From: Blastomussa wellsi
Taxonomy: Eukaryota > Cnidaria > Anthozoa > Scleractinia > Plerogyridae
Reading direction: 5' to 3'
Length of the DNA: 64,000 nt
Assembly: GCA_947652115.1 (NCBI GenBank)
Contig: OX393561.1
Span: forward strand, 30,738,199-30,802,198
Shown here: piece after piece, positions 25,561 through 36,872 of the stretch
Position numbering within the stretch: position 1 is the first letter of the stretch
Layout of the letters: each line of letters opens with the position of its first letter
Notes under the pieces: model-generated
Told to the model about the DNA's origin: nothing
Seen by the model: the letters and a program-made list of their open reading frames with translations, nothing else
Databases searched by the model: none
Made by a program: the position numbers and the translations under genes

Positions 25561-27229
25561 TTCTCGTAGCCTAAATATATACCTGGCGTTCTATTTCTGC
25601 TTCGTGCAGAATTTCAATGTGCATTGTGTAGTGTTGCGATGCTACATGCATTTCCACAAACAACTTTTGTTTAGTCGTGCATTGCGCGGAGATGGACAAA
25701 AATTTTCCGCCAAATTCAGGACTATTTTGATGAAACCAAGGACGTAGCACAACGAACCGCGACCGGAAAAGCTGTCTAAACCAGTTCGAGCCACTTATAA
25801 ATTAAGGAGGCTTTCAGGCTGAAAACGTAATGGCCCATGCTGTTCAAAGAGAAGGGCACGGAGTTCCCGGTGTTGTGGTCTGGTCTGTTGTGATGTGAAG
25901 GTTGGGGCGGGAAAATGCTCGGCATATTAACATAATATTGCTATTCATGTACGAAGTATGTTGTTGTAAATAGCTGCCGCTGCCCATTGCCGGGTTAGTG
26001 TTTACTGCAGGCAAGTATGTTAATTAAAGATTAATTTAAGATTACTGCTGGTTTAATAGAGGAACCTTTGATTTACGTCAGTGCCTGTGGACTTATCTTT
26101 TTTCAACTTTGATTTGTAGGCCTGCATGCACAGCCTAATTTACTAGAGCAGAAGGGAAGCTACTTCACGATATTTTGAGTCATTTCTTCGACAACCTAAA
26201 TTAACCTTAAAATGTAGGAAACCGAAAAATAATAGTTTGCCAAGGAAGAAAAACACCAAAGGACTGATATTAAACCAAAAAGGAACACGGATGGTTGAGG
26301 ATAGAGAAGATTGAAAAGGACTGCAAATGACGATTTTGAGTACATGACCGTACATCGTCCTGAGAGACAAAACTGAATACAACCCTCTCCACAACCTCGT
26401 TCCCAGGGTCTCTCATCTTCCCGCCCTAGAGACCCTGGGAACGAGGTGTCCCTCTCCACTGCACTGTTACTTTTTCGCTTGGATCAGCACATGCCGGAAG
26501 CAAAATAGCCCAATTGCCTGTCTTCGTAGAAAATGCTTTGACTGGAATATCTTAGAGAAGTCAGGCTGTGAAGCGGAATTTGGAGGCGAATTTAAATCTT
26601 GGAAACTGTAAAATGAGGTTTACGACACGGAATTACAATTTGAAAAGGGAAGTTCGTTGTGTTAAAGCACACGTTTGGAAAACAAAATAAAAAATGTACT
26701 GTGGCACCGTCAAGATGGTTCTTGCGTGATTCCTTAGCGTGATGAAGTGAGTGCGTTATCAAAAGCCATTATTGCGTGATTCCTCGATTTGACGATTTCA
26801 TCCATGAAGGGCACACTTCAGTACACCCCCCACTTCATATCTAATTGGAATGTTGACTGATCCGTATCGATCACGTCGGTGTGCCATATCGAACTCTAAT
26901 TGGTTGCCACCACCCGGCGTTACCTGAGCACCTGCGGAAAATTCTGCTTTTATGTAATTGCATGGTCCACAGCTATTGTAGATCATCACCCGAGCTCTAG
27001 ATGCTGTTAAGGCGGGATTCTACCTGAAAGCCGTTTTGACGTCATTAAAAGTGGGTTTAAAGCACATATCTCGTTTGCGTTTCAAGGAATACCAAAACCC
27101 TTCATTCATCTCGCTAGTGAATGTTTTGTGATGTTTTGTAAATTTTTGAATAATTTTTTGGTATATTTGGGGGGGAGGGAGTTTTTCTTAAAGGAGGAGG
27201 AAAATTGGGAGGAATATGAAATAGTGAAG
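25561..27229. other. Intergenic stretch with a short perfect palindrome
   Basis: No recognised gene. A palindrome at 26396-26446 (CCTCGTTCCCAGGGTCTCT and its complement around a 14-base loop) is a hairpin. The half-motif CCCTGGGAACGAGGTG recurs near 51587, so it is a dispersed family. Open frames at 26143-26459 cross it and are not considered real. Confidence 0.45.
26396..26446. repeat. Short perfect hairpin repeat
   Basis: Arms of about 19 bases (CCTCGTTCCCAGGGTCTCT / AGAGACCCTGGGAACGAGG) flank a short loop. A related single arm is found near 51587-51602. This looks like a miniature foldback repeat. A transcriptional terminator is not implied in a eukaryotic genome. Confidence 0.6.
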
Positions 27230-28017
27230 ATTTAATCACAGGTAGCCCAAGCTCAATATATGAGCAGCTCTTTCCGTGACTCGAGCGATTTGCATATTTA
27301 TAAGAATTTGTATGGGGAAAATAACGATTGTTTCTGTAACCTTTGAAAATGTAGCAAATTTCTCAAATTACTTCCACTCCGGGTGGGCGAGAGGGTCCGA
27401 GGGTATTGATTTTGAACGGGAGCAACGGACTCTCGCCCACCCGGAGTGGAAGAAATTTGAGTCTTAGGCCGGGTCGCTAAGCTAACTTTCGACCGTTTGG
27501 GTATCACGGATTTTAAACAAAGCCGCTGTCGCTGGCTTAAAACGGGAAAGTTTTCAGAGATTGCCCACGTTTTATTCGGTCTCTGTGAAAAATCGACGCG
27601 AGCAAAGACCACGGATGGAAAAAGTAACTATCGTCCATGATCTACCCGGAATTTGGAGGCGACTGGAGCTGCTGGAGCGAATTTACGGCCATTTTCCTTC
27701 GGCCGATCGGATCGACTGCTTCGCCAGAGTGCCCAACCTTGGGAAAGGATATATAGAGAGAGCAAACCCGGTTCCACTAAAACTAATAAAATGGCCATAA
27801 ATCGGCTCGAAGACCACACAGGAGGGAAAAACCACACAACTAAAGTAAGTTAAGACGATTTTTATTTAAATTGCTACATTTTCAAAGGTTACAGAAACAA
27901 TCGTTATTTTCCCCATACAAATCCTTATAAATATGCAAATCGCTCGAGTCACGTAACACAAAGGTCAACATATAAAGAGCTGCTCATATATTGAGCTTGG
28001 GCTACCTGTGATTTAAT
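27230..28017. mobile_element. Complete 774-bp inverted-repeat element with 7-bp target duplication
   Basis: The element proper is 27237-28010. Both ends begin CACAGGTAGCCCAAGCTC and continue as inverted repeats for more than 90 bases; the left arm lacks about 25 bases present in the right arm. ATTTAAT at 27230-27236 and 28011-28017 is a perfect target duplication. Inside is a further perfect hairpin at 27371-27453. The open frames inside (up to 104 codons) are not recognised as transposase. A second copy begins the window (1-236). Confidence 0.85.
27371..27453. repeat. Perfect 23-bp-arm hairpin inside the 774-bp element
   Basis: CTTCCACTCCGGGTGGGCGA at 27371 onwards is exactly complementary to the arm ending at 27453, with a 37-base spacer. 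The surrounding AAATTT-type bases extend the pairing imperfectly. It may be a smaller foldback element nested in the larger one. Confidence 0.7.
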
Positions 28018-31000
28018 GGGGTTTGAAAATTAGAATTTGAAGTTTAAAATTAGAATATGCACACCCAAACAGTCCCTACCAAGCTGGTTGCTCTTGGGTG
28101 GAGGTGAACTGTCTGTGGGTGTTTCAAAACTAATTTTCTTCCTTTTATACCTACTCTAAACCTCTCCAAATTTCATTCAAATTCAGGTAAATAAAACCCC
28201 GCCTTAAGACGTCATTGAGTTCTACCTCATTGTATATTGTCTGTATAACGTGTGAGAGGGCGCACTTTGAGCTACGTAGTACGTGTGGCTAAACTGCTAC
28301 AACTTTATTTTTACACCCGTCTTTTTTAAGGGAATCATGCAGTGCTTCATGTGAGATTAAAAATGTCGTTTTCCGTTTTCAAATATCTGTAGTAGTTCCC
28401 GAGATATTAAAATAAAAAAAATTGGTAAATATGCAAATTAGTAGATTGATGACGTCATCTACTCAACCGAATTTTATATCAAGCACAGTACTGTAAATAA
28501 ATAGGGCCTTTTCGGTCAGTTTTCTACAGAGATAATTGAAACTAGGTACACGAAGTTATTCAGGCGACACGCCTATGGTTATACTTAATCCTGTTTCCAT
28601 GGCAACACACTCTTTTCCAGTCCCCTCGAATCTAAGAACCTTCGTGGCACACACCTATCCAAACTTTAAAGGAGAGAAGCATCGAGAGGATCGCTTATTA
28701 TCACTTACCTGAGTAAAACTTTGGACCCCCCCAACCAAAAATACTGGATTCGCCCCTGCAATCAATTAGTCAATTAATCCGGTATGCCGTGAGTTGCCTC
28801 GGGTAGGCGAGCCAACTGTTTACATGCAGAAAGTTGGCTCGCCGCCCCCCCCCCCCCCCCCTTCCAGGTTCACCCTACTTTCAAAGCGTCACCCTGTCCC
28901 CCGAGCCAACTTTGCGTGTTTGTCGTGTAAACGGTTCGCTACTATTTATAAAGAAATGTATGTAAAGTTATTTCGCAGGGGATAGCTCAGTATGGGTAGT
29001 AACCCTCAGGGACAACTCTCCACAATATAAACAGGCCATTAGTTGTTAAAGCGCATCTGTCGTTTTTCATGAAACTTTTTGGGTCGAATGATGTAATAGT
29101 GGAATTGATTGTGAATTATGTTCCTTCCAAGGGGTACAAGCGACATGGCCCTGAAAACTGGCGACATGGGGTTTTCTAAACAGCGACAAACGAAATGCGA
29201 CAATAAGCAGTGAAAAACGACGGTGACATTGGAAAGTTGTGCATTTTGCCAATAATAGTAAAATAAAGTGACTCAGAATACAGGAAATTGCATTTCTGAA
29301 GGCTCACATTTTCCCGCGAGAACCTACCCCAAAGCCTCCTAGCAGCGTTCGGTCTTCGCCGCTCACAAATTTTTGCCTACTGAGCACCACGAAAGTCCGG
29401 TTATAGCCCTGCAGCAAGACAATTTCTCACAAAAAAGTGACGGGTACAGTTACTATACATACACTACAAAAAACGACAGCGACATGCAGCTGTTGGTTAG
29501 GCGACATCGGTCTTCAGAAGCAAACGACATCGCGACACAGCTACCCCTCGTTGAAGGCCTCAATTATACAATATGTTCGAAGATATTCTTGGGCTTGAAA
29601 AGTAAACATAGGTAAGCAATGTGTGAAAGCTGATTGTAGGCACGAGTGTGATTGTTCAAAATATAAAACAGACATGTATGGGAATGATAATCGAAAACCT
29701 AAAAAGCGGGTACAGATCTACCTCCTTGGCATTGTTTATTCTGTTGCCGTTCAGCTCTAAATTTGAAGGATCTCGCGTTGGTAGCGTCAATAACGAAACA
29801 GCTCCAAACCATTCGGAGACGCAGAGCCATCTAACTCAAAAACGAAGCACCTGTTCAAAAAAACGTTTCTGATTTTTGGTCACTTTCTGCCAACTGCTAA
29901 GGGTAGTCTCAAGTGTCAGACGTTCTATAGCCCTCGCGGCCACCCGCGCCTCAGGGGGTTAGGGCGGGAAGACGTCTGTCACTTCAGACTATGCTAAGGG
30001 ATACGCTGGGGGTGGTGTATGCTCGATTGCCAGCCCTGTTCGGGAACCGGAGGAACGAAGGCCGGACTAGAGAGAGCGGCGGAAATCGAGCCGAGGGATG
30101 GTGGGGTACTCCCTAAAGTGGAGCAGAGGTTATTCCAATGCAAAATTAAGAAAAGAGATGTAGTATAACACTTCTTTAAACAGACACTGTCACGGCATGC
30201 TGAGCTATGTTCCTGCATCAATGGAAAGCCAAAACTAATGGTGCAGTTTTGTTACCTAGGACTATATCACTGCACTGAAACCGTTTATTGTCGCATATCA
30301 CTTAGGATGGCAAGGATGGAAATGGATTGAAATTTGAAAAAAAAAACTAGCCAGTTTTTTTCAAATTCTAGCGCCATTGCTTGAAAATATCGCCAGAAAT
30401 TCATTATGGTTTGCTCTCTGAGCCACAATTCGTTTGATATCTTCCTATTAGTCCATCAGGAGCATTTTGAGCACGAGTAAAGGTACCAGGTAATGATTTT
30501 AGCAATGAATGAAGCTGAAACCAGCAAAACCCGTGAGACAGTGCTCCTTTAAGTATGTTAAAGAAATAACATTCTGTTATCAAACGGGTGCCTCTCAGTT
30601 GTAAAAAATGTCAGTACACCTGCCAACCCTCGCGCCTAAGGTGCGAGTCTCAAGCCTGCGGATCGAAGCACAGGCGGCCCAAGCTTACTTCATGTAGCCG
30701 TCATGACGATTTGACTTACAGACTTTGTATGGGAACTTCACTTCAGTTCTCAAAATGCAAAATACAACCGTGAATGTATAAATAAACTTCACCTACCTCT
30801 AAATGGAATTGTGTTTGTTTCTTCCGCGCCGTGTAATCCGTAGTTAATTTGGGGCCATTTGAAGCTAGCTTTTAGACTACACCAAACAATGCCCGACTCA
30901 ATCAGTGTTACGAGTTTTTGTTTAACGCAACTCCTCACCTCTACTCTTGGGAATGGGTCCCAGATATCTTTGGAGCGTTTTTGGAAGTATTCTGATCGTC

Positions 31001-31221
31001 CTCGAAAATGTTCGGAAAACTTCGGAAATAATCGGGCCTTCTTTGAACATTCTGATAAAACCACATTTCACATGGTTGACTCGGAAAAAGTTGGGGTATA
31101 AATATGGTATATAAATGACTTCTTTCGTTTCGTGGTTGGAAAAGTTGAATATCAAAAGAAATGTGACGTCAATGTTTGTAAACAAGAAATACCTGTATCG
31201 CTATGTCCCCTAAGTTACAAA
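28018..31221. other. Intergenic stretch with short dispersed repeats
   Basis: No recognised gene. It contains an 18-base C run (about 28845-28862), a foldback at 29895-30003, and several GCGACA-rich segments at 29130-29230 and 29460-29540. Open frames at 29373-29615 and 30588-30773 lack domains. Part of 28290-28500 (ACGTCAT-containing) resembles dispersed repeats but no second copy was located in the window. Confidence 0.4.
29895..30003. repeat. ~110-bp foldback repeat
   Basis: CTAAGGGTAGTCTCAAGTGT near 29897 is matched inversely by the right side, where GACGTCTGTCAC and CAGACTATGCTAAGG occur near 29970-30000. The GC-rich centre also pairs (GCCCTCGCGG with CCGCGCC). It is a small imperfect palindrome, probably a MITE remnant. 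Confidence 0.5.
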
Positions 31222-31370
31222 GTAAGGTAAGGTAAAATCTTTATTTAGACACGGTATTTTCTTCAGGACTTTACAATATATAATTAAATTAATCTAACTA
31301 GCTATCTAATTTAAATTACAAACTAGACGCATGACTGCGTGCACTCGGGCTGCTCTTTTTCACTGAAACT
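31222..31370 (-). mobile_element. 3' end of a non-LTR retrotransposon or related SINE
   Basis: Read on the minus strand, the block ends AATAAAGATTTTACC followed by repeated CTTAC units, a polyadenylation-like hexamer with a short tandem tail as in many LINE 3' ends. No reverse transcriptase is visible beside it. It is an inference from the tail structure only. Confidence 0.4.
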
Positions 31371-32496
31371 TGATTTTTATGTATAAATATAGATTAATTA
31401 CAAAACCACGATAACTCTGTGTCACCTTATGTACAGCTATGAAAGTGTTTTATACCTACATGTATGTGACAAGATCGAATGGTTGCCTGTAAATTTGCAT
31501 ATTTATAGTAGTTTCCATATCATTTCTGGTTCGTAAAATTGAAATGCAGAGATAGTTGGAGCCTCTGACTTCCGCTGGCTTGGATTGAATAGACAATAAA
31601 ATGTATTCTATGATTGCCCACCCCGGCAAAGTTATAACTTTGCACTTTATAATTTGAAGCTCGTGTATTTCAACTTTTGTTTATTGACATGTACACGGAT
31701 CACTCATAAATGTTCGCTCGCAAATTGATCTCTCGTAAGGCATGCGGACTGACCCGTTCCGAACATGCTCAACATCCTTTCGCGTGGGCCTACCGCGAAC
31801 GGCGTGTTCGTTTCTATGTGATTTCAGCTCCCTTGAAGTCATGGAACGCATGCGCTTTAAAGCCCAGTCTACGATTTGTGACTGAACGTGGAAAAAGAAA
31901 ATAATGCCGAAATTGCAACTCGGCGAGCCCGAGTAATAATAAACTACTACAATAAAAGAAATGATAACACCTGGCCGACCAGCCTTCTTCAGGTTCTTCA
32001 CGTTGTTTCAGGCCTTTGCAGTAGTCTTTGACTTATCATCGTTTACAAGGAAGTTTTCTAACTAAGCAAAAATAATGAATGAAATATCTAAAAATCACTA
32101 AAATCTAAATTGAGGCTTGCTATTGAATGCCTATTTCCATTTTATTTCTTTCTATTTCCAGATTTCAGCTGAATAAATTGTTACTTGTTTCCTACTTGTT
32201 TGTTTGTTGTGATGGAAACAAAGCCTTTTACGTACGTACGTGGGTAGGTCTGAAAGTGATCACGTGACGAAATATTAGTACGAAGGCGTTCCAGTGCTGT
32301 TTCAGTGCGTTCATCAAACTAATTTTCGGTCATTTAAGGTGTTTTGGTGTTCTTCTGAAGTTCGAACACTAAAATTCAGAGGATTGAATCGATCCTTTAA
32401 CTTTTCGTGAACGTTTGACACATTTGAGGGCTCATATCAAGACCTTGCTGTAACAACTTTACGGCAGCTGTTTTTGTTTCGATCGAAGAATCCATC
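31371..32496. other. Upstream region of the LITAF-like gene
   Basis: No gene was supported; frames at 31681-32001 lack domains. A short ACGTACGTACGT run lies near 32231-32242. The last few hundred bases would contain the promoter and 5' untranslated region of the gene starting at 32497, but no core promoter element could be assigned with confidence. Confidence 0.4.
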
Positions 32497-32958
32497 ATGG
32501 CGGATAAACCACCACCGTACCAACAAACTGTGGGTTATCCTCCGCCAGGCCAGCAGCCTATTTACCCGCAACAACCGGGCTATCCTCCACAGCAAGGCTA
32601 CTTACCACCACAGCAGGGCTATGCACAACCTCCGCCTCAAGCGTATGGGCCGCCTCCAACGCATCAAAGCGGACAAACTACCACAACGATCATCACACAG
32701 CCACAAACTGTTGTTGTGGGAGGTGGCGTGTACGGCGAAGCGCCTGTGTCCATGGTCTGCCCGTACTGCACTGCAACCATCGTCACATCTGTGGTGTACA
32801 GCCCAGGCACACTGACGTGGTTGGCTTGCGGAGGGCTGATTTTGGTGGGCTGTTGGGTCGGATGTTGTCTGATTCCGTTTTGCATCGACGGTATGCAAGA
32901 TGCTGTGCACTCATGCCCGAATTGCCGAAGGCAGCTTGGTGTATTCCGCCGAATGTAG
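32497..32958 (+). CDS. LITAF/CDIP1-family zinc-binding membrane protein
   Basis: A single-exon 153-residue protein. Residues 1-60 are a Pro/Gln/Tyr-rich low-complexity arm with YPPQQGY-type repeats and a PPPY motif (5-8) suited to WW domains of NEDD4-type ubiquitin ligases. The LITAF domain follows: CPYC at 88-91, a hydrophobic stretch at about 103-130 that inserts into but does not cross the membrane in this family, and H-x-CPNC at 138-143. Together the CxxC and HxCPxC knuckles bind one zinc. Family members act on the cytosolic face of late endosomes and lysosomes. The ATG sits in a good context (ATCATGG) and gives the whole proline-rich arm. A canonical AATAAA at 33166-33171 fits as the polyadenylation signal. 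Overlapping frames on either strand are shadows. Orthology to LITAF versus CDIP1 is not resolved. Confidence 0.93.
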   Translation: MADKPPPYQQTVGYPPPGQQPIYPQQPGYPPQQGYLPPQQGYAQPPPQAYGPPPTHQSGQTTTTIITQPQTVVVGGGVYGEAPVSMVCPYCTATIVTSVVYSPGTLTWLACGGLILVGCWVGCCLIPFCIDGMQDAVHSCPNCRRQLGVFRRM

Positions 32959-33165
32959 TCCACGAAGAAAGGAACAGAAGAAGAGAGTAATTGGATGAAG
33001 AAATTTTGCGGAGCGATCAGTTAACCTTAAATTTTGTTTCTTTCTCTTTGTAGCCTAGCAGAATTCATAGACTTAATTAGAACTAGAAACTGAAGCACAC
33101 CATAGATTTTTCTATTTCCTCGTAATCTGATATACATGTAGTTGGAGTTTTGCACGATGTATTTG

Positions 33166-33171
33166 AATAAA
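33166..33171 (+). promoter_or_regulatory. Probable polyadenylation signal of the LITAF-like gene
   Basis: AATAAA lies 208 bases after the stop codon, the first canonical hexamer downstream of the gene and on its strand. Its use is inferred from position only. Confidence 0.55.
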
Positions 33172-34621
33172 TCACTAAATCTTGTATCTGGTAGGCAGCG
33201 AAAAAGTGGACATTTCTAACAGTTGTAGGAATCTTGATTGATTTTCAACGGGTTTAATGCTTGTCAAAGCTTAGCTTGATTATATTTGGAAACTTACGAA
33301 ACTTTTCTAAAGTAGTTTCACAAAGAGGAAAAATTAAAGCCTAGCATAAGTGCTGATAATATTCATGTGCCATGATTGATTTTGAAATCAAGGTGTTTTG
33401 AATGTTGTTGTAATGGAGTATATTGTTTTACAAAATCATAAAATGATAGAGTTTTTTATTCATCTGAGAAAATGTTTGCCAAAAGGCAAGGTAGAAGTTA
33501 AAGTAGTGAAAATATTTGATTGTTTGGGGTAGCTAGTTTGTAAGCATTACACTTGTACTACTTCAGTGTACACTCTGTCCTGTCAACTTTTCCCGGGTCG
33601 AAAGTGTAAGGGTTTTCGTGAGGTCGTTCCAAGATTCGTGAGGATGTTCCAAGCACTTTCGAATACAGTCAAAAGATTTTCTACCCTGCGAGCAGAGGTC
33701 CCTTACAAGTCAGTAAATGTCCATTTTTTTTCTGTCGAGTGTTTTTGTGTTTTTTATGCCATTAGCTCTGATAAGCACTTTGGTGATGGATTATAAAATA
33801 CTGTGCCTAGTTTGAGGTGCAAATTTTACGAAACTCTTTGTGTGCATCATGAATAAGTTAAATTTTAGCCTTATGTGGCCAGGGTAAATTCTGACACAAC
33901 AAGGCCCCAAAAGGAAGTGGCAGCACATAGAATGAAACTGCGACAAAATAAAATCTTGTACGGCAAAATTCCAACAGTGACATCAAGATAGAGAAATAAG
34001 ACAAAATACTCACAGAACATTTTTAAATTCAGTCAAGAGACACAGGGCACCGATAAAAATTATGTGTTCCAGAACAACTCCATGCTCCCACTGCAGAAGG
34101 GATTGGAAATTCCTGTGAGTGGGGGTGATCAAAGATAAAAAAATTTAAAGGGAACCTCGGCTCTTGAAACAAGTTGATGTTATCTTGTCTAAAATAGTGT
34201 CTAAGTTACAAATTTATCCGGATGAGGGAGATCAAACATTTCATGCTCATAACACATCTAAAAGATTATTGTTATATCTTCTTTGTCCAAATTTAAAATC
34301 CCTTCGGGGGGGGGGGGGGTATGGAGAGTTTTGGGCTAACTATTATTTTTTTGTTTACAGACTCCATGTAGTGCCACTCTCCTCCCCCGCCCCCAGCGCA
34401 CCAAACAGAGTTGGATTGCAATCTGAGACTACAGAATTTGGAATCAGCGGTTTATTTATAAGGAAACAAAATGGAAGTTGAAGGCGAGAGATCGTCAGAG
34501 TGTTTTCGCCGATTTTGTTATCAAAACGCAATATCTGTTCAGGAGAAAAGAAAGAAAAGTTTTTTTATGTCTATTTCTACGTGGTGCTAATCTTCATTGG
34601 TAAATTTGCGAGTTGGACAAC
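33172..34621. other. Intergenic, no recognised gene
   Basis: AT-rich spacer with a 15-base G run (about 34304-34318) inside a 105-codon frame (34164-34481) that has no domain. No exon could be supported until the splice-flanked block at 34622. Confidence 0.4.
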
Positions 34622-34736
34622 ATGGCTTTGAAACAGGAAACTTCACATTACACTTACAAGAGAAAAGTTTCTGTTGGAAAAATGAAAAGACAGGGAAATC
34701 AGAATCAAGGCATCATGGCGCAAATGATGTTTTACA
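34622..34736 (+). CDS. Probable first coding exon of an unrecognised gene
   Basis: An ATG at 34622 opens a 38-codon lysine-rich reading frame that ends at an excellent donor (TTTTACA|GTAAGTAAA) in phase 1. The next block's acceptor at 35504-35505 is in the matching phase. I do not recognise the protein. The phase would also fit the first known exon of TBC1D20 (36675), so this could alternatively be that gene's missing 5' exon, although its sequence does not resemble the N-terminus I know for that family. Evidence is splice geometry only. Confidence 0.4.
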
Positions 34737-35505
34737 GTAAGTAAATTCTTTTTTCAGTTCTTAGCGTATAGAGGACAGAAGAACTTTAAAAGGCAAAGGT
34801 TTGTCGCACAGAAGAGTGTTGAGCCAAAAATAATGTTTTCGGGCTGAAATGAGCTGGCTTTTTCTCATTTTATATTATATCGTTTATTGGTTGAAAAAGT
34901 AAGGGCTTGCCGCGGTTAAACCGGAAGTATCACGGAGTTTATCACGATTTTGGTCAGAACTAGCTAAATTTAAACTTCCTAACGCCTCATTCAATACTCA
35001 AATCGTTTCTAAAACTTCATGTACGCAGTTACCGAAGTGTAACATCAACGAATTCAAAACAGAAATGTAAACAAATCCCGAGATTGCGCAGTATGGACTG
35101 GAAATGGCCTTTAAATAAAAACCCTGACAAACTATATATTTTCTGAAAGCAAAATAAATGAAGATTACCATACCTTATTTATTGAAAGAAAAAAGATAAA
35201 TGCCTTGAAAGTATAGCGATCGTTTTACAAAAGTACATGGCTTGCAATATTCAGTTCCCATGCAGACAGAAGTGATCTAGAGGAAGAGACAAACATTGCG
35301 CTCAGTCCTTAACACCTTTGTCTTAAAAACTGTTGGCGAATTTTGAAAGAGAACAAAAGAATTACCCATGACATTCCCAGAACCAAGTTGTATGGTTTAT
35401 CTATGGTTTATCTAACCAATCATGAAGCAGCAGATGTCAATAACAGGAAACTGCATACTCTGGAGCACATTCTGGGTGTAATTTTTTAAAACCAGGAGTA
35501 GTGTG

Positions 35506-35858
35506 CATGGCCTCACAGAATAGCATCATGCATTCCAGTACTTTGCCACTGCATTACCGGCCCTACACGTTGGCAGATGAACTCAAATGTAGCTTGAGAA
35601 ACTCGAGTGTTTTCCTTTCACCAGAATTGAGTGCTCGAATTTTCAAAAGTTGCTGGAGCTAATTCTGCCGACAGGGAAATACCCAAGCACATCTTGTTCG
35701 ATGACCAAATATGGCAAACGTAATGAAATAAACAGAGTAGTTGGAGTGAATGAAGATAATGTAATCATGGACACCTTTTGCGCATTGTCCTCAAAACGAA
35801 ATGTTGAATTGCTAAATGAATTTGAGATGGTTGTACGAGAAGCAAAAATTCACCTCAG
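35506..35858 (+). pseudogene. Exon of an unrecognised gene with an apparent one-base frameshift
   Basis: The acceptor AACCAG|GA (35504-35505) enters in phase 1, matching the exon ending at 34736. The frame is open to a TAA after ARIFKSCWS (about 35656). A second frame opens upstream of this point and continues from KLLELILPTG to a good donor CTCAG|GTAATC at 35858. The two halves overlap across the CAAAAG near 35644-35649, as expected for a one-base insertion or deletion in one exon. It is either a decayed gene or an assembly error in the A run. No downstream exon was found before the repeat at 36100-36660, so the gene may also be truncated. No family is recognised. Confidence 0.4.
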
Positions 35859-36099
35859 GTAATCATTTCTAAAGTAACCGACAGATCTTAATTCTGACCA
35901 GAAACCCAAGCTGGTCCCAATCCAAGCAAATTACCCACAGGGGCACCTTGGGTGGAAGGTGTGTGTAACCACAACTGTTGACATGGAACACTACTATTAA
36001 GAAATGATCCATTAAAGGAGCCACAGTGGCAGTAAACCAATAATTGAAGCTTATTGCTTTTGTGGTGCTCTGTTTCTGTCCCCCACATCAACTGTAATC

Positions 36100-36660
36100 A
36101 ACTTTAATCATAACCATTACAATTTCCTCACAACTGATTGGTGCATAAACTGCTGTATTTTGCATTAATTAATCTGCAAAGTTGTAATCGGACTTTGTAA
36201 CCGAACAGTTGGCTGTAATCGGACGCCTGTAATCGGACAGTTACATAAGCCAATCATTTTAATTCCTGTCAGCTAAATCCACCAATCACCGCATTGATTA
36301 CAACCACTATAGCAACAAAAACTTACCCTTCACAGCTGTGATTTCTTTTCGTGGTTTATCTCCGGTGACAGTTTTCAGAGAGATTCAAACTATTCTCTGT
36401 ATATTCAGAAATTGTAATTATCATATTTTAAGAATTGCTATTAATAGTGTTTTTCAAGGAAAATCTTTTGTTTTTCGGAATTGTAATGGTTATGATTAAT
36501 TGATAACAGGACATCGTGTCATCCAATTCTGTCTGTAACCATACTAGTGATTAACAAATCAGACACCTGCTTTGCAGTCGTCCAATTTTGTTAATCTTGT
36601 ATGATTACAGACCAAATTGGACTCCACTCAGTCCTATTACCATTATTAAATGTATAAATT
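36100..36660 (-). mobile_element. Interspersed repeat, copy 2
   Basis: This is the complement of the repeat at 25123-25560, with the same GTAATCGGAC-rich centre (36180-36245) and the same terminus (GTCCTATTACCATTATTAAA near 36630-36650). Copy 2 has extra internal material at 36340-36600, including a second TAATGGTTATGATTAAT. It ends immediately before the acceptor of the first recognised TBC1D20 exon, so it may have changed that gene's 5' structure. Confidence 0.6.
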
Positions 36661-36674
36661 ATCGATGTTTTAAG

Positions 36675-36872
36675 TGTCAGAGTCACGGCTACGTGGTAAA
36701 ATCAGGAGGATTACAGATGCTTTAGAAGCAGATCCTGTTGATGTTCAGACACTCAAAGAACTATCGATATCAGCTGATGGCCTGATTACTGTGGAATTGA
36801 GGTGCAAAGTGTGGACTAAACTACTCAATGTCAATGCATTTCAAGTGTCAAGAAATCAGGACAGAAAGAAAG
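36675..36872 (+). CDS. TBC1D20: TBC1D20 exon A (first recognised)
   Basis: Encodes the helical start of the TBC domain (DALEADPVDVQTLKELSIS, then VELRCKVWTKLLNVN). The donor is AAAG|GTAAAA. The acceptor is uncertain: AG at 36673-36674 or 36679-36680 gives phase 1, AG at 36681-36682 phase 0. No in-frame ATG precedes it, so an upstream exon must supply the start. Confidence 0.85.

Noticed and set aside
27298..27853. Transposase in the 774-bp element
   Set aside because: Frames up to 104 codons show no recognised transposase residues and are shorter than any autonomous transposase.
28978..29012. tRNA-like GGGGATAGCTCAGTATGG
   Set aside because: It resembles an A box, but no anticodon arm or T-arm follows at the right spacing.
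34622..34736. First exon of TBC1D20
   Set aside because: The phase fits the exon at 36675, but the peptide does not resemble the known N-terminus and the block fits equally well with the closer exon at 35506. Transcript data would decide.
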